Shown: positions 55,316 to 63,998 of the stretch, piece by piece
How positions within the stretch are numbered: position 1 is the first letter of the stretch
How the letters are laid out: each line of letters opens with the position of its first letter
Assembly: GCA_963807085.1 (NCBI GenBank)
Contig: CAWEBB010000013.1
Span: 202,470-266,469, forward strand
DNA length: 64,000 nucleotides
Direction of reading: 5' to 3'
Source: JACKII01 sp963807085
Lineage (GTDB): Bacteria; Pseudomonadota; Alphaproteobacteria; Bin95
The notes under the pieces: generated by a model
The model's input: the letters and a program-made list of their open reading frames with translations, nothing else
Database searches by the model: none
Told to the model about the DNA's origin: nothing
Position numbers and translations under genes: made by a program

Positions 55316-55580
55316 CAGCGATACGCGCAACCGCCGCCCCGGTGTAAGAGAAGTGTGAGGAGGTCACTGAAACTTATGGGAGATTGATCGGCCAGATCCG
55401 GACTGGGAAAACCACCTATGTGGCATTGAGCTTTCAGCTCTCGGATATGATTTGGACCCGGTTGCGCATCACCATACCGGCCCGCGGCCATGAACAGCGC
55501 CGCCATAAACAGGCCTTATACATGACCGCACCTGATCACACACTCATCCGACATATCCCATTTGGCCGCTCTCCCGTGAG
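55316..55580 (+). other. Probable IS1111 3' non-coding end (guide-RNA region)
   Basis: No gene is seen in this stretch. IS1111-group elements encode their guide RNA (seekRNA/bridge RNA) downstream of the transposase, so this is where it should be. GTGTGAGGAGGTCACTG and GCTTTCAGCTC include short self-complementary pieces, but I cannot fold it by eye. Confidence 0.4.
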
Positions 55581-55765
55581 GTTACGGCCACCTGAATGGA
55601 GTTTCCAAGCATCTTCTGCCTCGAATGGTGGTGGAATGGTGGGAACCGGAGGTGAGGAGCGGCTAAGCGGGCCGCGCCGACCGATTTCGGCACCGTTTCT
55701 TCGGTGTTCGGGCGCACCTGTCCGGTCGCAGGTGATGCGTCCTCCAGTTCTTGATCGTCCGCCGG

Positions 55766-57139
55766 TCATACAGACACCGTGGTGACCGGTGGCCCGCGCA
55801 AGGTGTTGATCAGGCCGAGGATGCCCGCGAAGACCGCTTGCGGCAGTGCGGCTGCAGCCATCTGGAATATGGCGTAGCGGCCATGACGCACCAGTCGTGC
55901 CCCGGTTTTGATCAGGCGTTCGCGCAGGGATGTCAGTGACCAGCGCTCGATCAGTTCTGGTGTCGCCGCTGTCCGCAGGAAGTTGGCGAGGTTGTAGGCC
56001 AAGACGTGGAGTTGTAGCCGCACGGCGTTCGCCGCGAACTTCATGCAGGAGAGCCGCGTCCATTTGAGCGCGTATTTGCCCTCTTTGATGTGCTGCTCGG
56101 CGGTGCCCCGGCCCTGGTAGAAGGCCAGCACCCGCTCGTTCGGCAGGCTGCGATTGGTGACGATAAAGCCGACGGTCGGGAACAGTTCGCCCGGATGAAA
56201 CTCGACCTTCGCCACGATGCGGCGGGCCTTTGACCAGCTTTTCGCCCGGTAGTGGAAGCTGGTGTAGAGGCGCACGACGTGGTTCGGCGGTCGACCGGGG
56301 CCTCGTTTGGTCAGGTGATCAATCCGTTCGTGGAGTTTGGCATTGCCCTTCATTCGGATGGCGTAATCCCAGCCCTCGGCTTCCAGCAGGTCAAACAGCG
56401 CCGGGATGGCGAAGGCCGCATCGGCCCGGAACCGCCGCCTTTTGATCGAGGGCCGGGCGGAGGCAGAATAGCGCGCCAGAACCGGCTTCAGCACATCCTC
56501 CCAACCATCGGCGCTGTGGACATTGCCGGGCCGCAAAGCGCACCGTTCCAGATCGCCGAACTGGTTGAACACGAAAAGCGGGTGCAGGCACTTCTTCTGG
56601 AAATGACCATTCCATGCCGACCCTTCCTGATCGCCGTGCACCGGGCTTTCCGAACTGTCCATGTCCAGAGTGATGACCTTCGGCGGGCGCTTGTCGTGCA
56701 CGGCGTCAATCCAGCGCCCCGGCAGATCGATCAGCACCGCGAGGTTCTCAGGCTGGGTCAGCATCTCGGTCTCGAACCGGCCCATGGCACTCGCGGAGGC
56801 TGCGCCCGTCTTCATCGCACGTCCGCCGACAATCTGCCGCATCACCGGATCGCGGCACAGCCGGTCTGCGTCATTGACGTCTTCATATCCGGCCAGGCGC
56901 GAGAAAACAGATTGGCGCAGGAAGCCCGCGAGGCGGTGCCGTCCGTTCTGGCCAGTGCGAACATCAGCAAGCAAACCCGCAGCCATGTCCGACAGGCCAA
57001 GAGCATCGTCCAGTTCGCGGTGCAGCAGCAATCCGCCATCCGAACTGATCGCCGAACCCCGGAACTCCACCTTGACCGAGCGGTCAAATTCCAGCCGAAG
57101 AGGCCCCGATTTCGCTTCACCCGTCGCGTCCATCGCCAA
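55766..57139 (-). CDS. IS1380-family transposase (third, distinct type)
   Basis: An intact 457-residue transposase from ATG 57139: FDRSVKVEFRGSAISSDGGL, then KVITLDMDSSESPVHGDQEG (first Asp), and LPNERVLAFYQGRGTAEQHI with KEGKYALKW (Glu). It is of the IS1247/ISPme1-like type and clearly different from the other two IS1380 genes. The right end probably lies at GATATCCGGG (57222-57231); the left end is not clear, perhaps near 55440. Confidence 0.9.
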   Translation of the reverse strand: MAMDATGEAKSGPLRLEFDRSVKVEFRGSAISSDGGLLLHRELDDALGLSDMAAGLLADVRTGQNGRHRLAGFLRQSVFSRLAGYEDVNDADRLCRDPVMRQIVGGRAMKTGAASASAMGRFETEMLTQPENLAVLIDLPGRWIDAVHDKRPPKVITLDMDSSESPVHGDQEGSAWNGHFQKKCLHPLFVFNQFGDLERCALRPGNVHSADGWEDVLKPVLARYSASARPSIKRRRFRADAAFAIPALFDLLEAEGWDYAIRMKGNAKLHERIDHLTKRGPGRPPNHVVRLYTSFHYRAKSWSKARRIVAKVEFHPGELFPTVGFIVTNRSLPNERVLAFYQGRGTAEQHIKEGKYALKWTRLSCMKFAANAVRLQLHVLAYNLANFLRTAATPELIERWSLTSLRERLIKTGARLVRHGRYAIFQMAAAALPQAVFAGILGLINTLRGPPVTTVSV

Positions 57140-57208
57140 GTCCCCACCCCATCATCGCTAAGCTATTGATGAGGATAGGTTATCACCTATCACCGGGTCG
57201 AGAAATCC

Positions 57209-57637
57209 TTGTTTATCTGGGATATCCGGGCTCATAGGTTCAAAACCCCTTGCACTAACGGCGGCATCCATACATGCCACACGCCGGAAGTTACCATCAC
57301 GCAGTTGCCTGATCCATTCGGATTTGCAGCCGATCCATTGACGGAGCTCGTCCGCAACGGTGCTCGCAAGCTGATCGAGCAGGCAATTGAGGCCGAACTT
57401 TCAGCCCTGCTTGCAGCGCATGCCGACGACAAAACCACGGCTGGCCGTGCTCGGCTCGTCCGCCATGGTCATCTGCCGGAACGCAACGTCCTGACCGGCG
57501 TCGGCGCAATACCGGTGAAGGTGCCACGTGTACGGGATCGTGGGACGGGTGATGACAAGATCACCTTCACGCCCAGCATCCTGCCGCGTTACCTGCGCAA
57601 GGCGATGTCGGTCGAGGAACTGCTGCCGTGGCTGTAG
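57209..57637 (+). pseudogene. IS256-family transposase, N-terminal fragment
   Basis: Recognisable from about 57288: ITQLPDPFGFAADPLTELVR, then ARKLIEQAIEAELSALLAAH and RLVRHGHLPERNVLTGVGAI. It ends FTPSILPRYLRKAMSVEELL-PWL, where IS5 copy C begins. The true start codon is unclear. This covers about 115 of about 400 residues; the catalytic part is lost. Confidence 0.82.
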
Positions 57638-58917
57638 GGCACCTCGAAAAATGTCGCGATCCAGCCGGATCCCGGTAGAATCGCCGATATAGGGGCGATG
57701 ACTGGGAGGTGCTGATGGGCCAGATGGGCTTCTTCGACGTTTCGAAACGCTACGCCGGGCTAGACGCGAGTCGGATCCGCTGGTGAAGCTGAACGCCATC
57801 CCCTGGGCGTATTTCCGGCCGCAGTTGGAAGCGGTCTGGCGCCGGCCGCCGGAGGCCCGAAAATCCAAGGCTGGCCGCAAGCCGTGGGATGTGGTCGTGA
57901 TGCTCAAGGCGCTCGTGCTGTGCGAGCTCTACAACCTCTCCGACGAGCAGTTCGAGTACCAGGTGCGCGACCGGCTGTCGTTCATGCGCTTCCTGGGCTT
58001 GGGTCTTGAGGATCCGGTTCCGGACGCGACGACGGTCTGGCAGTACCGCGAGCAGCTGGTCCAGGCTGGAGTTGTCGGTGAGCTGTTCGGCGCATTCGAC
58101 GGCTACCTGGAGGCCCAGGGCTGGCTGGCGATGGGCGGGCAGATGATCGACGCCTCGATCGTGCCGGTGCCCAAGCAGCGCAACGGCCGCGATGAGAATG
58201 CCGCGATCAAGGCGGGCGAGACGCCCGAGGGCTGGGACGAGAAGCCGGCGAAGAAACGCCAGAAGGACACCGACGCGCGCTGGACCAAGAAGCACGGCAA
58301 GTCGCACTACGGCTACAAGAATCACGTCAACGTCGATCGGCGACACAAGCTGATCCGCCGCTACAAGGTGACGGACGCGGCGACGCACGACAGCCAGGTC
58401 ATCGACGACGTGCTGGACGACGACAACACGGCCTCGGACGTCTGGGCGGACAGCGCCTACCGGTCGGCCGAGATTGAGGAGAAGCTGGAAGACCGCGGCC
58501 TGAAGAGCCGCATCCACCGCAAGGGCCATCGCAACCGCCCACTCAGCAAGCGCGAGAAACCGGGCAACAAGACCCGCTCGAAGGTCCGCGCCCGGGTCGA
58601 GCACGTGTTCGGCGCGCAGACCAACGACATGGGTGGCACGCTGGTGCGCAGCATCGGCATCGCCCGCGCCAAGGCGCGCATCGGCCTGAAGAACCTTGCC
58701 TACAACATGCGCCGCGTGGTCCACCTGAACGGCCTCGCCGCCGCCCGCGGGCCGACGTGAGCGGGGTGGCGACAGCAGAAGTGCGTCTGGAGCGCAGCTG
58801 AACGGGCAAAAACAACCAAAAAAGGCCGCAAAACGGCGCCCATCGGGGCGTTCAGCGGCGAACGAGGTTCAACATCGGCCCAGAAGCGGCTACGCAGCCG
58901 TATTTATCGAAGTGCCC
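57637..58917 (+). mobile_element. IS5-family element copy C
   Basis: Complete at 1,281 bp: GGGCACCTCGAAAAATGTCG at the left and, inverted, GGGCACTTCGATAAATACGG at the right. The flanks are CTGTA on the left and TATAG on the right, which share only TA and so do not form the 4-bp TGTA duplication seen for copy B. Confidence 0.92.
57715..58760 (+). pseudogene. IS5-family transposase (copy C), 5' frameshift
   Basis: The start MGQMGFFDVSKRYAGLDA is present, but one A is missing near 57770 (GACGCGAGTCGG) and the frame is lost. From 57783 the rest is intact: LNAIPWAYFRPQLEAVWRRP to VVHLNGLAAARGPT, with all DDE blocks. An alternative start inside (GTG 57783) would drop the first ~23 residues; whether that is active is unknown. 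The same deletion is in copy B. Confidence 0.85.
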
Positions 58918-58956
58918 TATAGTCAGTGGCAGACGCAGACGATGCGGGGAAGCAGT

Positions 58957-59760
58957 ATGGATCCGAACAGGTTCAATAACGACAACTGGGGCGCGCAGGC
59001 GCGCATCGGCATGTTCATCGTCGGTTCCGAGGCAGTGCCGGAGGCGGAGTGGCAGGCCATGGCACCGTCCGGCGTCTCCGTGCACGCCGCCCGGGTGACG
59101 GCGGCGGCGCCCTGGGCCACGTGGCACGCCAATCGCCAGGGCGTGGATCTCGCCGACGATGTGGCCCGCGGCTGCCGGCAGTTTGCCGCCATGCAACTGT
59201 CGGCCGTCGTCATCGGCCACACCTCCAGCAGCGTCGTCGGCGGCAAGGGTTGGGACCAGGCCACCATCGCGGCAATGCGCACCATCCTGGGCGACGCCGT
59301 GCAGGTCACCACCAATGGCATGGATACGGTCGCGGCCCTGAAGGCCGTCGGCGCCGAGCGGCCTTTCCTGGTCGCGCCTGCCTGGTTCGGCGACAACGCC
59401 ATCGCCGCAGCGTTGCAATACTACGCCGACCACGGGCTCGCGCCTGCCGGCCATCTGCGCTACGATCCCGGCGGGAAATGGCGTCAGATCCCGCCTCAGG
59501 ATCTCTATGCGCATGGCATGGGCTTTGCGCAGGAGATCGAGCCGCTTTACCGGCAGATCGCAGACGCATGCCCGCCTGCCGCCGACGCGGTGTTCATCGG
59601 CGGCACGGGCTTCCGCTGCGTTGGCATCATCGAGGCGCTGGAGGCCGCGCTAGGGCGGCCCGTGGTCACCGCCAACCAGGCGAGCCTCTGGCGCTGCCTG
59701 CGCCTTTCCGACATCGCGGACCCGGTGGAGCGCTACGGCAGACTGTTAAGCCTGCCGTAG
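58957..59760 (+). CDS. Asp/Glu-racemase superfamily enzyme (maleate isomerase/arylmalonate decarboxylase-like)
   Basis: A 267-residue protein from ATG 58957 (GGGGA six bases before). It has RIGMFIVGSEAVPEAEWQAM at the start, and LSAVVIGHTSSSVVGG, where a Ser replaces the first Cys of many family members. FIGGTGFRCVGIIEALEAAL carries the second-half Cys (residue in FRCVG). VTTNGMDTVAALKAVG is also typical. It probably isomerises or decarboxylates a small diacid, but substrate is unknown. It starts 40 bases after IS5 copy C, so its original promoter may be gone. Confidence 0.78.
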   Translation: MDPNRFNNDNWGAQARIGMFIVGSEAVPEAEWQAMAPSGVSVHAARVTAAAPWATWHANRQGVDLADDVARGCRQFAAMQLSAVVIGHTSSSVVGGKGWDQATIAAMRTILGDAVQVTTNGMDTVAALKAVGAERPFLVAPAWFGDNAIAAALQYYADHGLAPAGHLRYDPGGKWRQIPPQDLYAHGMGFAQEIEPLYRQIADACPPAADAVFIGGTGFRCVGIIEALEAALGRPVVTANQASLWRCLRLSDIADPVERYGRLLSLP

Positions 59761-59781
59761 TTACCCCTGACCGCGCGACGG

Positions 59782-60516
59782 TCACAGCCAGTATTTCGTT
59801 CTGATGCCGCGCAGGTCCATCTCGAAGTCCAGGCCGATCACGGGCGGGCGCGCCAGATACCAATGCACGCCATGCACCGCATCCGGCCCCATCCGCGCCA
59901 GCAGTTGCGGCTCCAGCCAGCCGGCGTTGGTCGAGGCGGTGTAGACGTTCACCGTGGTGACGTTCTTCCAGGCCATGCCGAGGCCGGCCAGCCGGTCCTC
60001 CATGATCTCCATCACCCGCGCGGTCTTCTCGCGCATGCCGTCGGTCGACATGTCGCCCTCCCGAACGACGCCGTCCGGGCCGGTCTCGCCGCCGCCGGCG
60101 CCGCGAAAGGTCGGCGGCGCGTCCTGGTTCTCGACCGTGTAGCTGAAGCCGTACATCAGCGTTTCGCCCGGCGGATTCAGCACCGGCGAGACGTTGGTGC
60201 GCCCCACCGGATTCACGTCGCCTTCGATAATGTCCCAGTCTTCCAGAATGCCGCGGTAGCCGGTGTTGAACTCGTGAAAACCTTCTGCTGACATTGGCGC
60301 CGGACAGCGCAGCTCGACCCCGCAAAGCGCCTGTTTCGGCCGGCCCGCGGCCGCCAGTTGCCGCTCGATCGCATCGAAACCGGCGCGCCAGGGCAGGGGC
60401 CGGCGAAAGACGGCGCTGACTACCTCAAAGCCCGGCATCGCCGCAGCACCCGAGGAAAAGGGGTAGCCGGCGGGCAGATAGATATAGCCGCCCCTGGTGT
60501 TCTGAACCGCTTCCAT
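59782..60516 (-). CDS. Conserved protein with a RidA-like C-terminal half
   Basis: A 244-residue protein: YIYLPAGYPFSSGAAAMPGF and VVSAVFRRPLPWRAGFDAIE in the first half. In the second half are YGFSYTVENQDAPPTFRGAG, then AWKNVTTVNVYTASTNAGWL and VHGVHWYLARPPVIGLDFEM, which resemble the RidA/YjgF barrel. It converges with the racemase-like gene and precedes (in transcription it follows) the molybdopterin oxidoreductase by about 90 bases. It may share a catabolic pathway with them; function unknown. Confidence 0.65.
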   Translation of the reverse strand: MEAVQNTRGGYIYLPAGYPFSSGAAAMPGFEVVSAVFRRPLPWRAGFDAIERQLAAAGRPKQALCGVELRCPAPMSAEGFHEFNTGYRGILEDWDIIEGDVNPVGRTNVSPVLNPPGETLMYGFSYTVENQDAPPTFRGAGGGETGPDGVVREGDMSTDGMREKTARVMEIMEDRLAGLGMAWKNVTTVNVYTASTNAGWLEPQLLARMGPDAVHGVHWYLARPPVIGLDFEMDLRGIRTKYWL

Positions 60517-60606
60517 GGTCTTGCTCCTTCCTGTGTCGGAAAAATAGTAGTCATGCGCCTTCGATCCCCCGAGAGCGATCCCCCGAGAGCTTGGCGTAAC
60601 GGCCTT

Positions 60607-62949
60607 CTAAACACGCGTCACCCGGCAGAGCAGCGACTTCAGGTTGGTCTGCTCGCTGATCGGGCAGCGCTGATCCTTGTCGGTCAGGTAGTTGACAGGC
60701 TTCCAGGGGTGATAGGGCTGCTTCTCACCCCAGCCGATCGGCACGAACACGGACGTCTTGCGGATGCCGGGATAGATCCAGGCGCGTGCTTCGGTTTCGC
60801 CGTGTGCCGTTTCGATGCGCACGCGCTCGCCGTCTTGAATGGCCAGCGATGCCGCCGTTTCGGGGTGGATCTGGCAATAGAGGTCCGGCCACATCTCCTG
60901 CGCCTGCCACGAATTATGCGTCCAGGAATGGAAGTGCGGCGCTGGCGGGCGGCCGCTCACCAGTTCCAAATTAAAGCCCTGAGCGCGCAGCTTGGCACCC
61001 GGTGTGGCGTTCGCGCCCGAGACGATCCGGCCGCGCGAGGCCAGCACCGCGCCCTTGTAAAAGGGGTTGGGCACACCTTCCGATGCGTCGTCGTCCAGCA
61101 GTTCCACATAGGGCAGGTCGATCAGCCCTTCGCGCTCTCCATAGAATTCCGGCAGGACGGTCATGCCGAGGGCCGTAAACTTGGCCTCCTGCTCCTCTGT
61201 CCAGAATTCCAGCTTGCCGCTCTGTGTCGGAAAGCGGTGGCCTTCCGGTGCGCCGTGGGCGGTAGTGCCCTCCCTGTATAGCGTCTCGATTTCCGGCGCG
61301 TCCTCGCTCGCCACCGGAAAACGTACCCAGCGGTAGGCGCGGGAATGCAGGCGTTTCTGCGTGACGCCGCGCGCCTGCTCGTTCTGGATCATGGCCTCGT
61401 CCCAGAACACGGCCGGGTCTTTCCATTCCTCGCGCATCACGTCGTCGAAGCCGAACCGCTTGCCGAGCTCGATCCAGATCCAGCCATCCGCCTTGGCCTC
61501 GCCCGGCGGCTCGATCATCTTGTCGATCCAGACGATGCGCCGGTCCTCGCAGGCGCGCCCCACTTCGCCCTTTTCGATGCCGGTCGCGACTGGCAGCACA
61601 TAGTCGGCATAGGCGCTGGTCTCGTTCAAAAACAGGTCGATATGCACCAGCAGGTCGAGCGCCGAGAGCGCGGCGCGGCTCTTTTCCTGGTCCGGCCAGA
61701 GCGCCAGGGGGTTGTTGTTGGCGATCAGCGCCTTCAGCGGATAGGGCCGGCCGGTCAGCATCGCCTCGCTCCACGCGGTCGGGCTGGTACGGATGCGCGG
61801 CCGGTTCGGCTGGACGCGGTGCTCAGCGGGCGCGTTGGCCTCTACCGGGCTGGTGGCGCTCATGTTGAAATAAGCTCCGCCAGGCCGGCCCCAATTGCCG
61901 GTGATGGCGGCCACATACATCATGGCGCGGTTGGTCTGGACCGAGTTGGTGTGCTGGTTCAGGCCGCGGCTGCCGAAGATGACGCAGCCGTCGGCGGCGG
62001 CGATCTCTTCGGCAAGCTGGCGGATGTCGGCGGCGGGCAGGTCGCAGATCGGCGCGGCCCAATCCGGAGAATACCGGCGCTGGAACAGGAAATCGCGCCA
62101 CCGCTCCCAGCCGACCACCCAGTCCCGGCAGAACGCCACATCATGCAGGTTGTGTTCCAGAATGTGGTAGGCCAGCGCCAGGGCCAGCGCCAGATCGCCG
62201 CCCGGCCGGATCGGCAGGTGCCAGTCGGCCTTGCTGGCGGTCACGGTCTGGCGTGGATCGACACAGACCATGCGGGCGCGGTTCCGCAGGCGCCAATCGT
62301 TGATCATGCCGAAATGGACGGGTCGCGTTTCCGCCTGATTGTCGCCGATATAGACATAAAGTTCGGCCGAGCCCAGGTCGTCCGGCGTATAGGAATTGCC
62401 GCTGCCGCCATTCCCCTGCACCAGACCATAGGCGATATTCTTGCCGGACGAGCAATAGGGCTCGGTCGTCTCGAAATTCGGTGTGCCGAACAGTTGGTAG
62501 AACAGGCGGATATAGCCCTTGTTCGTCAACGTGCCGGTGCGGGTGCCGGCGAAAATGCCCAGCGCCTCCGGCCCGTATTCGGCGCGGATGCCTTTGATCT
62601 TGTCCGCGATTTCGTCCAGCGCCTGCTCCCAGGAGATCGGCTCGAAGCTGCCTTCGCCCCGCTTGCCGACGCGCTTCAGCGGGCGGGTCAGGCGTTTCTC
62701 GCTGGTGTAGAGTTGGAGCGAAAGCTGCGATTTCGGGCAGACCCGGCCTTGCAGCATCGGGTCTTCATCGTTGCCGGTGACCTTCACCAGCTTGTCGCCC
62801 CTGAAGTGAAACTTGGTGGTGCAGGCGTTGAAGCAGATATTGCAACCGCCGGGCTCCACGCGGTCGGCCATGCGCTCGGCCCGCGGCACTTTATAAGGAT
62901 AGACCGAGGGCTCGTCCTCGAACGTGCCGCTGTCGGCGACGGCGGGCAT
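60607..62949 (-). CDS. Molybdopterin oxidoreductase catalytic subunit (DMSO reductase family)
   Basis: About 780 residues from the internal Met at 62949. The N-terminal 4Fe-4S site is GGCNICFNACTTKFH with the fourth Cys in GRVCPKSQLSLQLY. Cofactor-binding blocks are TEPYCSSGKNIAYG, VYIGDNQAETRPVHFG, VCVDPRQTVTASKADWHLPI and, near the end, WTHNSWQAQEMWPDL. The Mo ligand may be the Cys or Ser of PYCSSGK. There is no stop between the Fe-S gene upstream and this frame, and no ribosome site at the internal Met, so it may be a fused Fe-S/Mo polypeptide. Substrate unknown; no twin-arginine signal is seen. Confidence 0.82.
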   Translation of the reverse strand: MPAVADSGTFEDEPSVYPYKVPRAERMADRVEPGGCNICFNACTTKFHFRGDKLVKVTGNDEDPMLQGRVCPKSQLSLQLYTSEKRLTRPLKRVGKRGEGSFEPISWEQALDEIADKIKGIRAEYGPEALGIFAGTRTGTLTNKGYIRLFYQLFGTPNFETTEPYCSSGKNIAYGLVQGNGGSGNSYTPDDLGSAELYVYIGDNQAETRPVHFGMINDWRLRNRARMVCVDPRQTVTASKADWHLPIRPGGDLALALALAYHILEHNLHDVAFCRDWVVGWERWRDFLFQRRYSPDWAAPICDLPAADIRQLAEEIAAADGCVIFGSRGLNQHTNSVQTNRAMMYVAAITGNWGRPGGAYFNMSATSPVEANAPAEHRVQPNRPRIRTSPTAWSEAMLTGRPYPLKALIANNNPLALWPDQEKSRAALSALDLLVHIDLFLNETSAYADYVLPVATGIEKGEVGRACEDRRIVWIDKMIEPPGEAKADGWIWIELGKRFGFDDVMREEWKDPAVFWDEAMIQNEQARGVTQKRLHSRAYRWVRFPVASEDAPEIETLYREGTTAHGAPEGHRFPTQSGKLEFWTEEQEAKFTALGMTVLPEFYGEREGLIDLPYVELLDDDASEGVPNPFYKGAVLASRGRIVSGANATPGAKLRAQGFNLELVSGRPPAPHFHSWTHNSWQAQEMWPDLYCQIHPETAASLAIQDGERVRIETAHGETEARAWIYPGIRKTSVFVPIGWGEKQPYHPWKPVNYLTDKDQRCPISEQTNLKSLLCRVTRV

Positions 62950-63542
62950 TGCGCGGCCGGTTGCCGAAAACGCCTGCGCCTCGCCGATCAGCCGGTCCAG
63001 ATAGATCGTGCCCGGCTCCAGCAGCCAGGGATCGTTGTCGACCAGCTTGCGCCCTTCGGCTTCCGCCTCTGCCAGCAAGTCGTCCCGCTCGCCGAAGCGG
63101 ATGGCCCTGCCGGGGCAGACGCTGGCACAGGCGGTGGTGGGCTCGCCCTCGGCGCGACGCTCGACGCACAGGTCGCATTTGACGGCGTGGTGCCCGCCGC
63201 GTCATAGCCCATGGCGCCATAGGGGCAGGCCGCCACGCACTCGCCGCAGCCGACGCAGCGGTCCTCGTGCACCTGGACGATGCCGGTCTCCGGATCCTTG
63301 CTGATGGCCTTGGGCGTCACCGGGCAGGCGCGCAGGCAGGCGGGCCGCTCGCAATGCTGGCAGGCCATGGTCAGAAAATCGAGCGCCGGTCGTTCGGCAC
63401 CGTTCCGCGTCTCGCCCGGCAGCCACAGCACGCGGTTGCGCCGCTCGCCCGGCCCCAGGCCGTGTTCGGCCTTGCAGGCGGCCTCGCAAGATTTGCAGCC
63501 GGTGCAGCGCTCCAGGTCGATCATCAGGGCCAAGCGGCTCAT
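62950..63542 (-). pseudogene. 4Fe-4S ferredoxin-type subunit, one frameshift
   Basis: ATG 63542 encodes LALMIDLERCTGCKSCEAAC, then MACQHCERPACLRACPVTPK and VHEDRCVGCGECVAACPYGA, a DmsB/NrfC-type electron-transfer protein with several 4Fe-4S clusters. Near 63200 one base is off, and the other frame continues with CDLCVERRAEGEPTTACASV and CPGRAIRFGERDDLLAEAEA into the molybdopterin subunit frame. It passes electrons between the Mo subunit and the membrane subunit. Confidence 0.8.
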
Positions 63543-63545
63543 GGT

Positions 63546-63998
63546 TCAAAAATCCCAGGGTGTAATGTGCCACCAGTAAATTTCGCGCCCGTCCGCGACA
63601 TAACCCGCGAAGAACAGGACCAGCAGAACGTGCAGCAGCATGCCGCCGACAAAGGCCCAGGCCAACAGCCGGTGCACCAGCCGCCAGTTGCGTTGCGCCG
63701 GCGACAGCATGGCGGTAGCGCCGGTCAGTTTCAATTCCTCGTCGCAAAGCCGCTGGTAGGCGAGCGCCCTTCGCGGCCGCCGCAGCCAATGGCGCGGCTG
63801 CAGCGAGAACGTGGCCTCGCTGGCTTGCGGATCGAGGCCGGCCAGCGCCTCCCGCTTTTCGGCGATCAACGCCTTGAGGCGCTCGCGCGTCGCGGGTGCT
63901 GGCGCGGTAAAGGCCGCGTGCTTTCGCCCGAAAGTGCCGGCCATGGCCACCGCCCCGGCGCTGCGCGACCAGAGGCCGAGCGCCACCAGCGCCGCCAA
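63546..63998 (-). CDS. Membrane subunit of the molybdenum enzyme (partial)
   Basis: Only the C-terminal ~150 residues are inside the window; the gene continues beyond the right edge. It has a long basic soluble stretch (RERLKALIAEKREALAGLD, RPRRALAYQRLCDEELK), then LVHRLLAWAFVGGMLLHVLL-VLFF, a transmembrane helix with His, and ends YVADGREIYWWHITPWDF. It ends three bases before the Fe-S gene start. It likely binds heme b or quinone and links the Mo enzyme to the membrane chain. Confidence 0.65.
   Translation of the reverse strand: MAALVALGLWSRSAGAVAMAGTFGRKHAAFTAPAPATRERLKALIAEKREALAGLDPQASEATFSLQPRHWLRRPRRALAYQRLCDEELKLTGATAMLSPAQRNWRLVHRLLAWAFVGGMLLHVLLVLFFAGYVADGREIYWWHITPWDF

Noticed and set aside
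61345..63207. A 620-codon open frame on the plus strand
   Set aside because: It is antisense to the molybdopterin oxidoreductase. Long opposite-strand frames are expected in GC-rich genes, and it shows no known motif.
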